Assembly: GCF_000754805.1 (NCBI RefSeq)
Contig: NZ_KN150731.1
Coordinates: 2,147,559-2,211,558 of the forward strand
Reading direction: 5' to 3'
Length of the DNA stretch: 64,000 bases
From: Yersinia frederiksenii ATCC 33641
GTDB taxonomy: Bacteria > Pseudomonadota > Gammaproteobacteria > Enterobacterales > Enterobacteriaceae
Both the position numbers and the translations under genes were made by a program. The notes beneath the pieces are model-generated. The model ran no database searches. It had not been told where the DNA came from and saw only the letters and a program-made list of their open reading frames with translations. Numbering within the stretch: the stretch's first letter is position 1; every line of letters starts with the position of its first letter. Shown in pieces: positions 29,513-38,959 of this stretch.

Positions 29513-30535
29513 ATGCCGCTAATTCCGGTCTCTTTTCTGCTATCCATTCTATGTATTGGTCTGTTTTATCATTTAATTAAAACCGGGCGGCAGAGTGTGT
29601 TTTTGCTGCTGTTATTGCTGGTTTGCGCGCTGCAAAGTGGCCTGATTGGTTTGCGCTATGGTTATCATTTGGCGCTATTCAATGGCCTACAACCAATAGT
29701 TGCCATGACTATTCCGCCACTGACCTATTTAGCTTTATTGAGTACAGCGAAAGGAAGTGTGGGTATTAGCCAAGAGTGGAAACACAGTTTAGCTCCCATG
29801 GGTACCCTAATCTGTGTGTGGCTGGCACCACAGTGGCTAGATGCTATCGTCATTATTAGCTATGTGGCATATGGCCTTGCTGTGTTGGTTTATTTACGCC
29901 TTGGCGAGGATCGTTTGCAGCAGGTTTCATTGGAAAAAAGCTGGCTCAGTTATCGCTTATGGTTACTGATGGCTATTTTACTCATAGGGTCCGGGATGGC
30001 GGATATCATCATTAGCGTGGATTATGCCTTATTTGCCGGAAATCAGGCCGGAGTCATCGTCAGCTTTAGTAATCTATTGATTACACTGGTGATGTGCTAC
30101 ACGCTGGCGACTAGCGCGCGTCGTGGGGAATCGATTTCCGAGGTACCGGCTGAAGCGGGAATAATAGACAATAAGCCGGATAATGAAGCATTGGAGGAAC
30201 TATTTTCTGCTATCTTATTGACCTTAAAACAAAATAATCTTTATTTAGACAGTCAGCTTAATTTGTCTAAGTTAGCGCGTAAAGTGGGGGTGCCCGCGCG
30301 CAAAGTGTCGCAGGCGATTAATCAGCAAACTGGGCAAAATGTCTCGCAATATGTCAACCAGTTGCGGATTGACCAAGCAGCGAAGCTATTGTCGACAACT
30401 GAATTACCGGTGGTCGATATTATGCTGGAGGCAGGGTTTCAGACTAAATCCAACTTCAACCGCGAGTTCATGCGGGTTAAGGGTATGACACCCTCACAAT
30501 GGCGTGAACAGCAACTGTCAACCGACACAAAGTAG
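29513..30535 (+). CDS. Membrane-bound AraC-family transcriptional regulator
   Basis: A 340-residue protein. The N-terminal 205 residues hold about seven hydrophobic helices, and the C-terminal 100 residues (from about 230) form an AraC/XylS DNA-binding domain with LNLSKLARKVGVPARKVSQ, GFQTKSNFNREF and GMTPSQWR. Such fusions sense a signal at the membrane and act directly on DNA. AAGG lies 7 bases before the ATG. The divergent hydrolase gene is the obvious candidate target; this is inferred from position only. Confidence 0.83.
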   Translation: MPLIPVSFLLSILCIGLFYHLIKTGRQSVFLLLLLLVCALQSGLIGLRYGYHLALFNGLQPIVAMTIPPLTYLALLSTAKGSVGISQEWKHSLAPMGTLICVWLAPQWLDAIVIISYVAYGLAVLVYLRLGEDRLQQVSLEKSWLSYRLWLLMAILLIGSGMADIIISVDYALFAGNQAGVIVSFSNLLITLVMCYTLATSARRGESISEVPAEAGIIDNKPDNEALEELFSAILLTLKQNNLYLDSQLNLSKLARKVGVPARKVSQAINQQTGQNVSQYVNQLRIDQAAKLLSTTELPVVDIMLEAGFQTKSNFNREFMRVKGMTPSQWREQQLSTDTK

Positions 30536-30870
30536 CAGGCAAATAATATTTTATTATACAAATCTGATTCAGCCTGCAAACTTATCGGGTATGGTGAATA
30601 ACACTTTCTATTTTGTTTGAGCACTGCATATGTCTGCTGATTCTGCTCCCGTGCTGGCTAATAGCACGCTACTGACGACTCGCCAAATCACTAAATGCAT
30701 CCTGTCGATTCTTCGTTTGCTATCTGACGTTCAGTCTGCCACTAGCTGTGCTGCCCGGCTTGCTGGGGTGTAGACTATTCCGAAATAGTTGCTTTGAGCC
30801 AATAAAATCGTGGTTTCCCTTATTTATTGCGGTAAGGTCGCTCAATTGGAGTTAAAAAGAGGGGAAATAA
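30536..30870. other. Intergenic region with one doubtful short frame
   Basis: This stretch of 335 bases holds an open frame of 47 codons (30630-30773, starting MSADSAPVLANST) without a good ribosome binding site or known relative. I regard it as uncertain. The promoter of ygaC should lie in the AT-rich part after 30780; I did not identify a clear Fur box. Confidence 0.35.
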
Positions 30871-31203
30871 ATGTATTTACGGCCAGATGAAGTGGCTAAA
30901 GTCCTAGAGAATGCCGGCTTTGAGAGAGATTATACGGTTGATCAGGCTTACGGTTATCGGAAAGCGGAGCATTACGTGTATGTTAACCGTGAAGCCCGTA
31001 TGGGCAGGACAGCATTGATTATCCACCCAGCGCAGAAAGATAAAAGCTTATTATTTGCTACACCAACGGCTACACTTCGTATCAGTGATAAGTATGTCGA
31101 ATTTCCGCTCTATTTAGCGGGTGAAGCTGAAGATCGCTACGGTATTGCCCATGGTTTTAGCTCAAGAGAAATGTTATTGCGCTACTTGAACAGTATGTTC
31201 TAG
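30871..31203 (+). CDS. ygaC: DUF2002 family protein YgaC
   Basis: A 110-residue protein that matches E. coli YgaC almost from the first residue ([46 protein letters not shown]). It is a small soluble protein of unknown function; in E. coli it is reported as Fur-regulated. It lies in the ygaC-ygaM-nrdH neighbourhood as in E. coli, here with several genes inserted between. Confidence 0.88.
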   Translation: MYLRPDEVAKVLENAGFERDYTVDQAYGYRKAEHYVYVNREARMGRTALIIHPAQKDKSLLFATPTATLRISDKYVEFPLYLAGEAEDRYGIAHGFSSREMLLRYLNSMF

Positions 31204-31257
31204 ACAGTTTTCTCGTCCCTCCTGCCGCAATAAATTTCATCCGCCGTAATGTCATCA

Positions 31258-31707
31258 CTAGTGCAATACGGCGTCCGCTTCCTGGTTAAAATGCAGATTA
31301 TAATTGCGGCGGAATTGCGCCAATTCAAAAGCATCTAAATCAAGCTCGGCAAAATAGAATAGCGCGGCTTCAGTATGCTCGGCTGTTAGCAGCGGGGATA
31401 TGTGTGAGCGAATCAGCGTATTTCGCCATTGCATCACATTTTCGTCGGAAGGGTCTTTGATAAAGGTTTGATAAATAAAAACCAGATAAGCCGCTTTTCT
31501 AACATCTTCGGCATATCCATTGCTGGTGGAGCGAATAAACATCTGCGTTTGACGTTGCCCCATCTCTTGCAGCATTGATTCAATATAAATGGGTTTTATT
31601 TTCAGTAAATTAGCCAATGTGTCCACGGCTTTGCGGGTATCTGAGGTCAATACACGATAGCCCACAATAAAAACTACGATCAAAACAGCAATAATTATCC
31701 ACGTCAT
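31258..31707 (-). CDS. DUF1198 (YicN-like) membrane-anchored protein
   Basis: A 149-residue protein with one N-terminal membrane helix (WIIIAVLIVVFIVGYRVL) and a soluble alpha-helical remainder. The N-terminal pattern GYRVLTSDTRKA and the middle ESMLQEMG match E. coli YicN and other DUF1198 proteins. Function is unknown. It is convergent with ygaC, 54 bases away. Confidence 0.7.
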   Translation of the reverse strand: MTWIIIAVLIVVFIVGYRVLTSDTRKAVDTLANLLKIKPIYIESMLQEMGQRQTQMFIRSTSNGYAEDVRKAAYLVFIYQTFIKDPSDENVMQWRNTLIRSHISPLLTAEHTEAALFYFAELDLDAFELAQFRRNYNLHFNQEADAVLH

Positions 31708-31798
31708 GTAGTGTTTCTTTGCGCCATAAAAGGTGAAATTGACAACGTAAAATTATCGGGCTGTTGAATCGCCGGTACAGATAAAATCAACCCAATAT

Positions 31799-32137
31799 CT
31801 ACTGATTATCGCCACTGAAATTATCGCCATTTTTTTGCTGATTATTCAGATGATGATTAAACGCGGCGGCATCTTTTGCCAAGGCATCAAGATGCGCACC
31901 CAATACTTTGATCTGCCTAACCAGCGAATGTTGTTCCGGCAAGGTATTCGCGGTGTTGAGTTTTCTAAGTAACATGTCATTTTTAGCACGCAATGCAGTT
32001 TCCCGCGCTTTTGACTGCTCCAATTCATGTTGCAGTGCTGTGTAGCTTACCTGCCATGTCTGGTGCTGCTTCTCAAAAGTTGATTGCAACTCACTCATTG
32101 CATTAAGAAACTTTACTTCAAGCTCACGCATTGTCAT
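31799..32137 (-). CDS. Small coiled-coil protein of unknown function
   Basis: A 112-residue protein, almost wholly predicted coiled coil: residues 5-95 show heptad spacing of Leu/Ala with many Glu/Gln/Lys. There is no signal peptide or membrane segment. AGGAA lies 5 bases before ATG 32137, so the longer frame from 32242 is rejected. I do not recognise a family; the layout recalls short plasmid-mobilisation accessory proteins, but that is a weak resemblance. Confidence 0.6.
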   Translation of the reverse strand: MTMRELEVKFLNAMSELQSTFEKQHQTWQVSYTALQHELEQSKARETALRAKNDMLLRKLNTANTLPEQHSLVRQIKVLGAHLDALAKDAAAFNHHLNNQQKNGDNFSGDNQ

Positions 32138-32542
32138 TGCTTTTCCTTTATGACGGCTTCCGATTTTCAGTGGCAGTATAGCGAAATCTGAGCATAACCT
32201 CATCTGCAAGAGTTTGTCTTTTATTAACGGCACGGAACCCAATCCAATGACAGGCTACCCGTGGTTTTATCATAATTAATGAGTGATTTGTTTTTATCAT
32301 TCATTAATGTGTAAAATAAATAAGCCTTGCTATTACCCTCTCAGCATGCGTTAATAGCGTCATCGGTTTGTAGCACAGACCTATTTATGTAAGCCATTTA
32401 AGTAAAGCAGTTCCTAGTTAAAGCGATATTTTTAGACATCACTTCTCCGACGAATTTCCTTCTTTAGTGCCCCCATAAGTAACTCTTGATAAGCAGACCT
32501 CAATTGCCAAAATTTGGCACTAATAATGAAGGAAATACCTCT
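32138..32542. promoter_or_regulatory. Upstream/leader region of the cold-shock gene
   Basis: About 405 bases without a gene between two divergent starts. Cold-shock genes usually have long structured leaders, and this one could reach 150 bases or more. A perfect inverted repeat TGCCAAA-A-TTTGGCA at 32505-32519 lies 24 bases before the start codon and could hide or present the ribosome binding site. No cold box was identified with certainty. Confidence 0.45.
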
Positions 32543-32755
32543 ATGTCTACTAAAATGACTGGTTTAGTAAAATGGTTTGATGCTGGTAAAGGTTTTGGTT
32601 TTATTTCTCCTGCTGACGGCAGCAAAGATGTTTTCGTGCATTTCTCTGCAATCCAGGGGACTGACTACAAAACTCTTGATGAAGGCCAGAACGTTGAGTT
32701 CAGCATCGAGCAAGGCCAGAAAGGCCCTTCAGCTGTAAACGTAGTTGCACTGTAA
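32543..32755 (+). CDS. Cold-shock protein, CspA/CspE family
   Basis: A 70-residue OB-fold RNA chaperone. RNP1 (KGFGFI) and RNP2 (VFVHF) are intact, and the sequence begins [20 protein letters not shown]. The frame is open from 32486, but AAGGAA just before ATG 32543 and the family length fix the start. It melts RNA structure and acts as an antiterminator. Which CspA paralogue it corresponds to cannot be settled by reading. Confidence 0.93.
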   Translation: MSTKMTGLVKWFDAGKGFGFISPADGSKDVFVHFSAIQGTDYKTLDEGQNVEFSIEQGQKGPSAVNVVAL

Positions 32756-32847
32756 TTTACCTTACTGCAATTAATGTTTCGCTGTAATTAAATCTGATCT
32801 AGGTTAGATTTAATGTTGGTGATTTTAATTAAAGTTGCCAACAACCA

Positions 32848-32880
32848 AAAAAACCTCGCTAAGGCGGGGTTTTTTGTTTT
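32848..32880 (+). terminator. Terminator after the cold-shock gene
   Basis: An A run, ACCTCGC, a TAAG loop, GCGGGGT (one U-G pair) and a run of T. The A run also allows action on the convergent ftrA transcript. Confidence 0.85.
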
Positions 32881-32922
32881 CTAAGATCTCGAATATATTT
32901 TATTCGTATGAGATAACTACCA

Positions 32923-33918
32923 CTAATTATATTTAAATTGTCGCCGATATACCGCAGGGGTAATACCAACGGTTTGGCGAAATGCATTTCTAAACCCTTC
33001 AACCGTCTGAAATCCACAATATTCGGCAACGTCTACAATATTCATCTGATCCCTTTCCAGTAATTCTTTTGCTGCATGCATTCTTTCGTGTTGTAACCAA
33101 ATTTTTGGTGTTTGACCGGTAGAGGCGGCAAAGCGACGTAAAAAAGTCCTTTCGCTGAGAGCTAACTCTGCAGCCATCTGGCTGATAGTCCAATTTTTCG
33201 CCAGCTCTTCACGCACTCGCTCCATCAATTTTGCCATATCTCGATAGGGTTCTTTGGTCACTGGCGTTGGAATAAACTGTTGTTGTCCTCCTCGACGAAG
33301 TGGTGCCATAACTAAGCGCCGGGCCACTTGATTGGCGATTTTAGCGCCAAAATCACGGGTAATAAGATGTAAGCAGGCATCAATACCGGCACTGCTGCCC
33401 GCCGAAGTGATGATTTGCCCTTCATCGACATACAGCACATTAGCATCGACATGAATATCGGGATAATGCTGTGCCAGATAATCAGTGTAGCGCCAGTGTG
33501 TGGTCGCACTTTTCCCCCGCAATAATCCTGCCGCCGCTAAAACAAACACACCAGAACAGATGGAGATAATACGAGTGCCGCGCGCGACTGCTTGCCGCAA
33601 TGCCTCAATAAGTTCCAATGAAGGCTGAGCATTAGGGCTGCGCCATCCGGGAATAACAATGGTTTTAGCCTGCGCTAATTGGTCGATACCGGCATCAACC
33701 TGAATATGTAGGCCACCATTGGCAGTTGAGATGTTTTTATCCACGCCAACCACTTGGCACTGATACCAAGGGAAATTAAATTCCGGACGCGCCAGCCCAA
33801 ATATCTCCTGTGCAATACCAAACTCAAACAGACACAGGCCATCATAGGCCAATATCGCGACCCGCCCCGGATCTTGTTCTATCGGGGGGTTAGGGTAATG
33901 AGTAGCTGAATGATTCAT
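32923..33918 (-). CDS. ftrA: GlxA-type regulator FtrA (DJ-1/PfpI plus AraC domain)
   Basis: A 331-residue regulator with an N-terminal DJ-1/PfpI-like amidotransferase domain (about residues 18-190; the nucleophile-like Cys121 in SICSGVFVLA) and a C-terminal AraC DNA-binding domain (about 230-330; ALSERTFLRRFAASTGQTP and GFQTVEGFRNAF). It is divergent from a rhodanese gene 96 bases away, and this pairing is common in proteobacteria annotated FtrA. Control of the rhodanese gene is the likely role; the signal is unknown. Confidence 0.85.
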   Translation of the reverse strand: MNHSATHYPNPPIEQDPGRVAILAYDGLCLFEFGIAQEIFGLARPEFNFPWYQCQVVGVDKNISTANGGLHIQVDAGIDQLAQAKTIVIPGWRSPNAQPSLELIEALRQAVARGTRIISICSGVFVLAAAGLLRGKSATTHWRYTDYLAQHYPDIHVDANVLYVDEGQIITSAGSSAGIDACLHLITRDFGAKIANQVARRLVMAPLRRGGQQQFIPTPVTKEPYRDMAKLMERVREELAKNWTISQMAAELALSERTFLRRFAASTGQTPKIWLQHERMHAAKELLERDQMNIVDVAEYCGFQTVEGFRNAFRQTVGITPAVYRRQFKYN

Positions 33919-34014
33919 TGGCGTATCTCAGTGGTTTATTGTCATTTCTGCCACTGTAATCGGCTAATGCTATTTCTTAAAGTGATGCTTCACAATATTT
34001 AGTGGAGAAATCAA

Positions 34015-34464
34015 ATGAGCAGTTTAGTTAGCCAAATACCACCGGCCTCTTCTAAGCAAGCATTGCAGCATTTTTCTCAGCGCCTGGCGTATGAAACGGA
34101 TTGCTCGGATGTCTATACCAGTCAACAGCAAGGAATCGTGGATTTTATTTTAGTGGATGTGCGCAGTGAGGCAGCATTTGCAGCAGTGAATGTGCCAGGA
34201 GCAATTAATATTCCTCATCGATTAATGGATACCTCGCTGCTTTCACATTACCCGACAGAGACATTATTTGTCGTTTATTGTGCTGGGCCACACTGCAATG
34301 GAGTTCACCGAGCAGCAATAAACTTGAGCCAACTCGGTTTTGCGGTTAAAGAGATGATTGGCGGTGTTACTGGTTGGCGTGATGAGGGCTTGCCACTGAA
34401 CTATGCTAACAACAGTTCGGTTGATCAAGTCAATGGGACTGTGAGCTGCGGCTGCCAGAGTTGA
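34015..34464 (+). CDS. Single-domain rhodanese-like protein
   Basis: A 149-residue cytosolic protein with a rhodanese fold: LVDVRSEAAFAAVNVPGAINIPH is the CH2A/substrate region and VVYCAGPHCNG the active-site loop, with Cys89 as the likely sulphur carrier and Cys94 in the same loop. A C-terminal CGCQS adds two cysteines. It would transfer sulphane sulphur. Divergent from the ftrA regulator, which probably controls it. Confidence 0.85.
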   Translation: MSSLVSQIPPASSKQALQHFSQRLAYETDCSDVYTSQQQGIVDFILVDVRSEAAFAAVNVPGAINIPHRLMDTSLLSHYPTETLFVVYCAGPHCNGVHRAAINLSQLGFAVKEMIGGVTGWRDEGLPLNYANNSSVDQVNGTVSCGCQS

Positions 34465-34589
34465 GTTTCTCTACTGTGATATAAAACGCATAGCTTTCCT
34501 TATGTTGGCGATTACCCGCTATTATTCTTGGTACTCATGATGAGTTAGCTGGTAGAGTAATGGCGGTTTAATTATTGCAGGAATTCTGT

Positions 34590-34898
34590 ATGCGTTCTGT
34601 TTATCTGTGGGTAGTCGTAGTGGCTATTGGCATGACTGCGGTCGTATCACAGCTTAGTTTCTTTTTCATTGAACCGCAGCAGGGTGCCGATGAGGGGAAA
34701 GTGTTGGTGCTAAAGCGCACGCCAAAGATGAGTTTTATTGATAGCCCGCGAGGTTACTGCCAACGCGAGTATCCGACAGAAGATTATTTACGTTGCGAAT
34801 CGAGAACTCTTCCTCAGCTACTGGAAAACACTCATGCTCTTTATGAGTTGCCGTTTAGCGCTTATTTTTACGAGATGACATATAAAACTAATTTTTAA
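34590..34898 (+). CDS. Small single-pass membrane protein, unknown function
   Basis: A 102-residue protein with one N-terminal hydrophobic helix (about residues 4-26) and a soluble part with three cysteines. AGGA seven bases before ATG 34590 selects this start; an upstream TTG would add five residues. No family is recognised. It stands alone between the rhodanese gene and another membrane protein of unknown role. Confidence 0.6.
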   Translation: MRSVYLWVVVVAIGMTAVVSQLSFFFIEPQQGADEGKVLVLKRTPKMSFIDSPRGYCQREYPTEDYLRCESRTLPQLLENTHALYELPFSAYFYEMTYKTNF

Positions 34899-35012
34899 GC
34901 ATTATCTGTGAATTACCATCATTCCTATGGCACCATGCATATTAAGATTTTAATATAGATTGCTGTTAAATAGTTTCATAAATTTAATATATAACACATA
35001 AAGGAGTTAGCT

Positions 35013-35822
35013 GTGAATTGGACGGAGGTCTTGGTATCTGGAGGGGTAGCAGCGGTTCTGGGTATTGTTACAACAACATTACGCAACAGAAATAAATTGA
35101 GTACGATTAGTGCTATTTTATGGTTTATTATCCCCATAGTTATAGGGAATATTATTTATTACCAATATAATAATCCGAACTGGCTACGTGGCAATGAACG
35201 CACTCAAATAGAACAATCACTCGAGAGCTTCCCTGTCTTCCGAACACTCAAACAACAAGAGCCAGCCCTTTATACCCAGCTGATCGACAACTTTATTAAA
35301 TCGAAGAATGCAGGGCATTCTGAACAACAACTGATTGATGAAATGAAACAATCTGTCGCTGAGTTAACCGTGCAGCGAATTCAGCGAGCATCTGATGAAA
35401 ACGTGATCGACTATATGAAGATTATTTTGGAAGAGTTACGTTATTATCAGGCCAATAATCGCAGTGAAAAACTCTGTTTTAAGGCGTTGTTTCCACAAGT
35501 TAGCGGTGGTGTGAATACCACGAAAGTTCTACCCAGAGAGCTGCTAGATCGTGATCTTGATTCAGTTAATCGTTTGTTCGAGTCTTCAACCGGTGAAGTA
35601 ATAAAGCCAAAAAATCAAGAGTATGAGAGCAAACTTAATATTGTTATTGAGCAAATGCAGCAGCAATACGGTGATGATTTGCACATGTTCTCAAACCCAG
35701 CAAGCGCTGATGTGGATCGAGAAAAAATCTGTGATATGGCCATCGATATGTATAGTGAAATATTGAAACTGCCTCCGAATGAGGCCGGTGCAATTTTACG
35801 TTCGATGCTGGGTGGTGAATAA
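35013..35822 (+). CDS. Membrane-anchored protein of unknown function
   Basis: A 269-residue protein. Two hydrophobic segments lie at about residues 6-22 and 32-50, followed by a long, mostly helical soluble domain. GTG 35013 follows AAGGAG, a strong ribosome binding site. No conserved motif is recognised, so no function is offered. The soluble part has features of an adaptor or helical scaffold (many Gln/Glu/Leu), but this is only compositional. Confidence 0.65.
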   Translation: MNWTEVLVSGGVAAVLGIVTTTLRNRNKLSTISAILWFIIPIVIGNIIYYQYNNPNWLRGNERTQIEQSLESFPVFRTLKQQEPALYTQLIDNFIKSKNAGHSEQQLIDEMKQSVAELTVQRIQRASDENVIDYMKIILEELRYYQANNRSEKLCFKALFPQVSGGVNTTKVLPRELLDRDLDSVNRLFESSTGEVIKPKNQEYESKLNIVIEQMQQQYGDDLHMFSNPASADVDREKICDMAIDMYSEILKLPPNEAGAILRSMLGGE

Positions 35823-36413
35823 AAAAATCTATCCTGGGTTGGGCATTAAAGAATTCCTATGCCCAGGAATGACTACTGAATCACTCTATTCTCCTTTCTA
35901 TTATGCTTAGGTTTCGATTAGTGGATATTAACCTCTGATTGAAACTTGCCTTATTATTCTATGCTCTGTCTGGTTATTACAATTAAGAAAATAACAATTT
36001 AATCACTTAATGACTAATTAGTCATCTTGATAAAAACAGTAAACTGACTTTCTTATAGGAATTATCTCTTGATAGCAAAGAAACAATAGGTAAATCTTGT
36101 TATATATTCGCGTGTGAGAAATTGTCTTCGAAATTTTAATTGTACTTTTTGTCATATCTATAGATGTAGATCAATTTTATTTATTATTAATTTTATTTTT
36201 GGCTTGGTTTTTTTGATTTTCCTCATCTAAAACTGATATATGTCACATAAACACTTTAAAACTCTAATTGTCATGGGGAAAATTAGTCATTAGCGTTAAA
36301 TTAGGTGTCTATTACCCATATTATTGTTTAGTGCTACGCTTAATTGCTTGTTGAATCTTTTTTCTGACTGGCAATGACCTATATTTGCTGGCTAATTTAT
36401 CAAAGGATGATTC
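35823..36413. promoter_or_regulatory. AT-rich region upstream of yntA
   Basis: A 590-base stretch without a convincing gene. TCCTGGG (35831-35837) and CCCAGGA (35861-35867) can form a weak terminator for the preceding gene. The rest is strongly AT-rich and must hold the yntA promoter. A canonical NikR operator was looked for and not found. Confidence 0.5.
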
Positions 36414-37991
36414 ATGTCTAAACGTTTATGGCTCCGGAATAGCTTACTGACCGTCGCTTTATTGAGTGCTTTTTCTATTCCGGTTAGTGCTGCAACTCAC
36501 ACATTGCAGTTGGCTATCGGTGATGAACCGACGGAAGGCTTTGACCCCATGTTAGGGTGGAGTCATGGTAGTTATCTGCTGCTGCACAGCCCGTTACTGA
36601 AACAAAATGAAGATCTCAGTTGGAATAGTTTTCTACTGAGCCAGTATAAAACCAGCAACGATGGTAAAACGTGGTTACTGACGCTGAAACCCGACCTTAA
36701 ATTCTCTGATGGCTCGCCCCTGACCGCGAAAGATGTGGTGTTTACCTACAACAATGCGGCAGCCAGCGGCGGTAAAGTTGATATGGGTAATTTCCTCAAA
36801 GCTGAGGAGATCGACCCTCTTAATATCCAGATTCAACTGAAAGCGCCACAAAGTACCTTTGTGAACGTCTTGGGGTCACTGGGTATTGTTTCAGCGGATA
36901 AATACGATGCTAAGACCTATGCACAAAAGCCAATTGGTGCCGGGCCATATCGTTTAGTGAGTTTCCAGCCGGGTCAACAAATGATCGTGGAAGCTAACCC
37001 GTATTATGCGGGAAATAAAAATGATTTCGATAAACTGATTTTTGTTTTCCTGGATGAAGACAGTGCTTTTGCCGCAGCGCAAAGCGGCCAATTAGGCGTA
37101 GTGCGTATTCCTCCCTCGATGGCAGTAGGCCCGGTTAATAACATGAAGTTATGGGTCAGACCGAGCGTGGAGAACCGTGGCATTGTGTTCCCGACGACAC
37201 CTGCGGGTAAAAAGGATGCGCATGGTTATCCCATTGGTAATGATGTCACCGCCGATGTTGCTGTTCGCCGCGCCATTAACTATGCCATCAACCGCCAGCT
37301 ACTGGCTGACCAAATCATGGAAGGCCATGCCGTTCCAGCCTATACCGGCGTGCAGGGGTTACCATGGAATAATCCAGACTCTGTCATCAAAGACGGTGAT
37401 ATTGAAAAAGCCAAGCAGATTTTGGAGCAGGCTGGTTGGAAAGTGAGCAGTAATGGCATCAGAGAGAAAAATGGTATTCCTGCTAAAATCACACTTTGGT
37501 ATACCAGCGGCGATACCACACGGCGTGATTTGGCGCAGGCGATGCGCTCAATGCTGAAACCTATTGGTATTGATGTTGATTTGAAATCCGGCAGTTGGGA
37601 AACCGTCGAACGGAATATGCACGCCAACCCGACACTGTTTGGTTGGGGTAGCCTCGATCCGATGGAGCTGTATCATCACTACAGCAGTAAGGCGGCCGGT
37701 GTGGAATATTATAATCCTGGCTACTATCAGAATCCGGTAGTGGATAAACATCTGCAACAAGCGCTGGATGCCCCAACCTGGGAGCAAGCGGTGCCATTTT
37801 GGCAACAAGTGGATTGGGATGGTACAACCGGTGCAGGTATTCGTGGCGATGCGGCATGGGCGTGGTTATTGAATATCCAACACACTTACCTGGCTAATAG
37901 TTGCGTTGATCTCGGCAAGGGGGCGCCTGAGATCCACGGTTCCTGGTCACTGCTCAATAGCCTCGATAGCTGGAAATGGACCTGTCAGTAA
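36414..37991 (+). CDS. yntA: Nickel ABC transporter substrate-binding protein YntA
   Basis: A 525-residue periplasmic solute-binding protein of the peptide/nickel SBP_bac_5 family. The signal peptide ends at about residue 26 (VSAA), and GKTWLLTLKPDLKFSDGSPLTAKDVVFTY is the family core. In yersiniae the YntA protein is reported to bind nickel as a histidine complex and feed the urease upstream importer. First gene of yntABCDE, located upstream of ureABCEFGD in pathogenic yersiniae. Stop overlaps the next start (TAATG). Confidence 0.87.
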   Translation: MSKRLWLRNSLLTVALLSAFSIPVSAATHTLQLAIGDEPTEGFDPMLGWSHGSYLLLHSPLLKQNEDLSWNSFLLSQYKTSNDGKTWLLTLKPDLKFSDGSPLTAKDVVFTYNNAAASGGKVDMGNFLKAEEIDPLNIQIQLKAPQSTFVNVLGSLGIVSADKYDAKTYAQKPIGAGPYRLVSFQPGQQMIVEANPYYAGNKNDFDKLIFVFLDEDSAFAAAQSGQLGVVRIPPSMAVGPVNNMKLWVRPSVENRGIVFPTTPAGKKDAHGYPIGNDVTADVAVRRAINYAINRQLLADQIMEGHAVPAYTGVQGLPWNNPDSVIKDGDIEKAKQILEQAGWKVSSNGIREKNGIPAKITLWYTSGDTTRRDLAQAMRSMLKPIGIDVDLKSGSWETVERNMHANPTLFGWGSLDPMELYHHYSSKAAGVEYYNPGYYQNPVVDKHLQQALDAPTWEQAVPFWQQVDWDGTTGAGIRGDAAWAWLLNIQHTYLANSCVDLGKGAPEIHGSWSLLNSLDSWKWTCQ

Positions 37992-38959
37992 TGAAGGGCG
38001 TTTCACTATTTGCCTTGCGTTTAATTTGCCTACTGCTGATCACCGCTGTGGGCACTTTTACGCTACTGAGTTTCTCCCCTGTTGACCCGATACGTGCCTA
38101 TATTGGCAGTGAGTTACTGCATGTCCCACCGGAGCAGTATCCACTGATTGCGGCACGTTGGGGGCTGGATTTGCCTTTATGGCAGCGTTTTCTGCATTGG
38201 TTTACCCAAGTTTTACAAGGAGACTTTGGTTACTCAATGCTGTACAACGCGCCGGTTTCTCAGGTTATCGGCGAACGTTTTGCTACCTCGTTTGCATTGC
38301 TATTTTCGGCATGGCTATTCTCTGGCATTGTTGGGCTATTACTGGGGCTGACTGCCGGGCGCTACCTAAATCGCTGGCCGGATCGCCTGATTTCAACTTT
38401 GTCATATTTATTGGCTTCATTACCCACGTTCTGGATTGGCTTATTGCTGCTGTCATTATTTGCCGTGAAACTGAATTGGGCTCCCATTTGTTGTGCATGG
38501 ACTCCGGGAAGTAATGCTGAGACCGCCAGTTGGAGCGACAAGCTGCATCATCTCATGTTGCCTATGCTCGCCTTAGGATTATTGGGGGTGGGGAATATTG
38601 CTCTGCATACTCGCGCCAGAGTGGCCGAAGTGATGAACAGTGAGTTTATCCGCTATGCCCAGGCGCAAGGTGATGAAGGCTGGTCACTGGTTAATTTTCA
38701 TATTTTACGCCATGCCATAACCCCCGCACTGTGCTTACAATTTGCCTCGGTGGGTGAATTATTGGGGGGATCTTTATTGGCTGAGAAAGTCTTTGCTTAC
38801 CCAGGGTTAGGGCAGGCCACCATTGATGCCGGTTTGCACGGTGATATCCCGTTATTGATGGGGATTGTGATGTTTTGCGCCATTTTGGTCTTTTGCGGTA
38901 ACAGCATTGCCAACGCACTGTTACACCGCCTCAATCGGGGGGCTGCACGGCAATTATGA
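37991..38959 (+). CDS. yntB: Nickel ABC transporter permease YntB
   Basis: A 322-residue inner-membrane permease of the DppB/NikB type, with six hydrophobic segments and the EAA-like coupling loop around YAQAQGDEGWSL. ATG 37991 overlaps the yntA stop and is preferred; ATG 37976 in frame lies inside yntA. It ends in an ATGA overlap with yntC. Confidence 0.88.
   Translation: MKGVSLFALRLICLLLITAVGTFTLLSFSPVDPIRAYIGSELLHVPPEQYPLIAARWGLDLPLWQRFLHWFTQVLQGDFGYSMLYNAPVSQVIGERFATSFALLFSAWLFSGIVGLLLGLTAGRYLNRWPDRLISTLSYLLASLPTFWIGLLLLSLFAVKLNWAPICCAWTPGSNAETASWSDKLHHLMLPMLALGLLGVGNIALHTRARVAEVMNSEFIRYAQAQGDEGWSLVNFHILRHAITPALCLQFASVGELLGGSLLAEKVFAYPGLGQATIDAGLHGDIPLLMGIVMFCAILVFCGNSIANALLHRLNRGAARQL

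Noticed and set aside
35823-36413. Possible NikR operator before yntA
   Set aside because: No GTATGA-N16-TCATAC-like pair was found.
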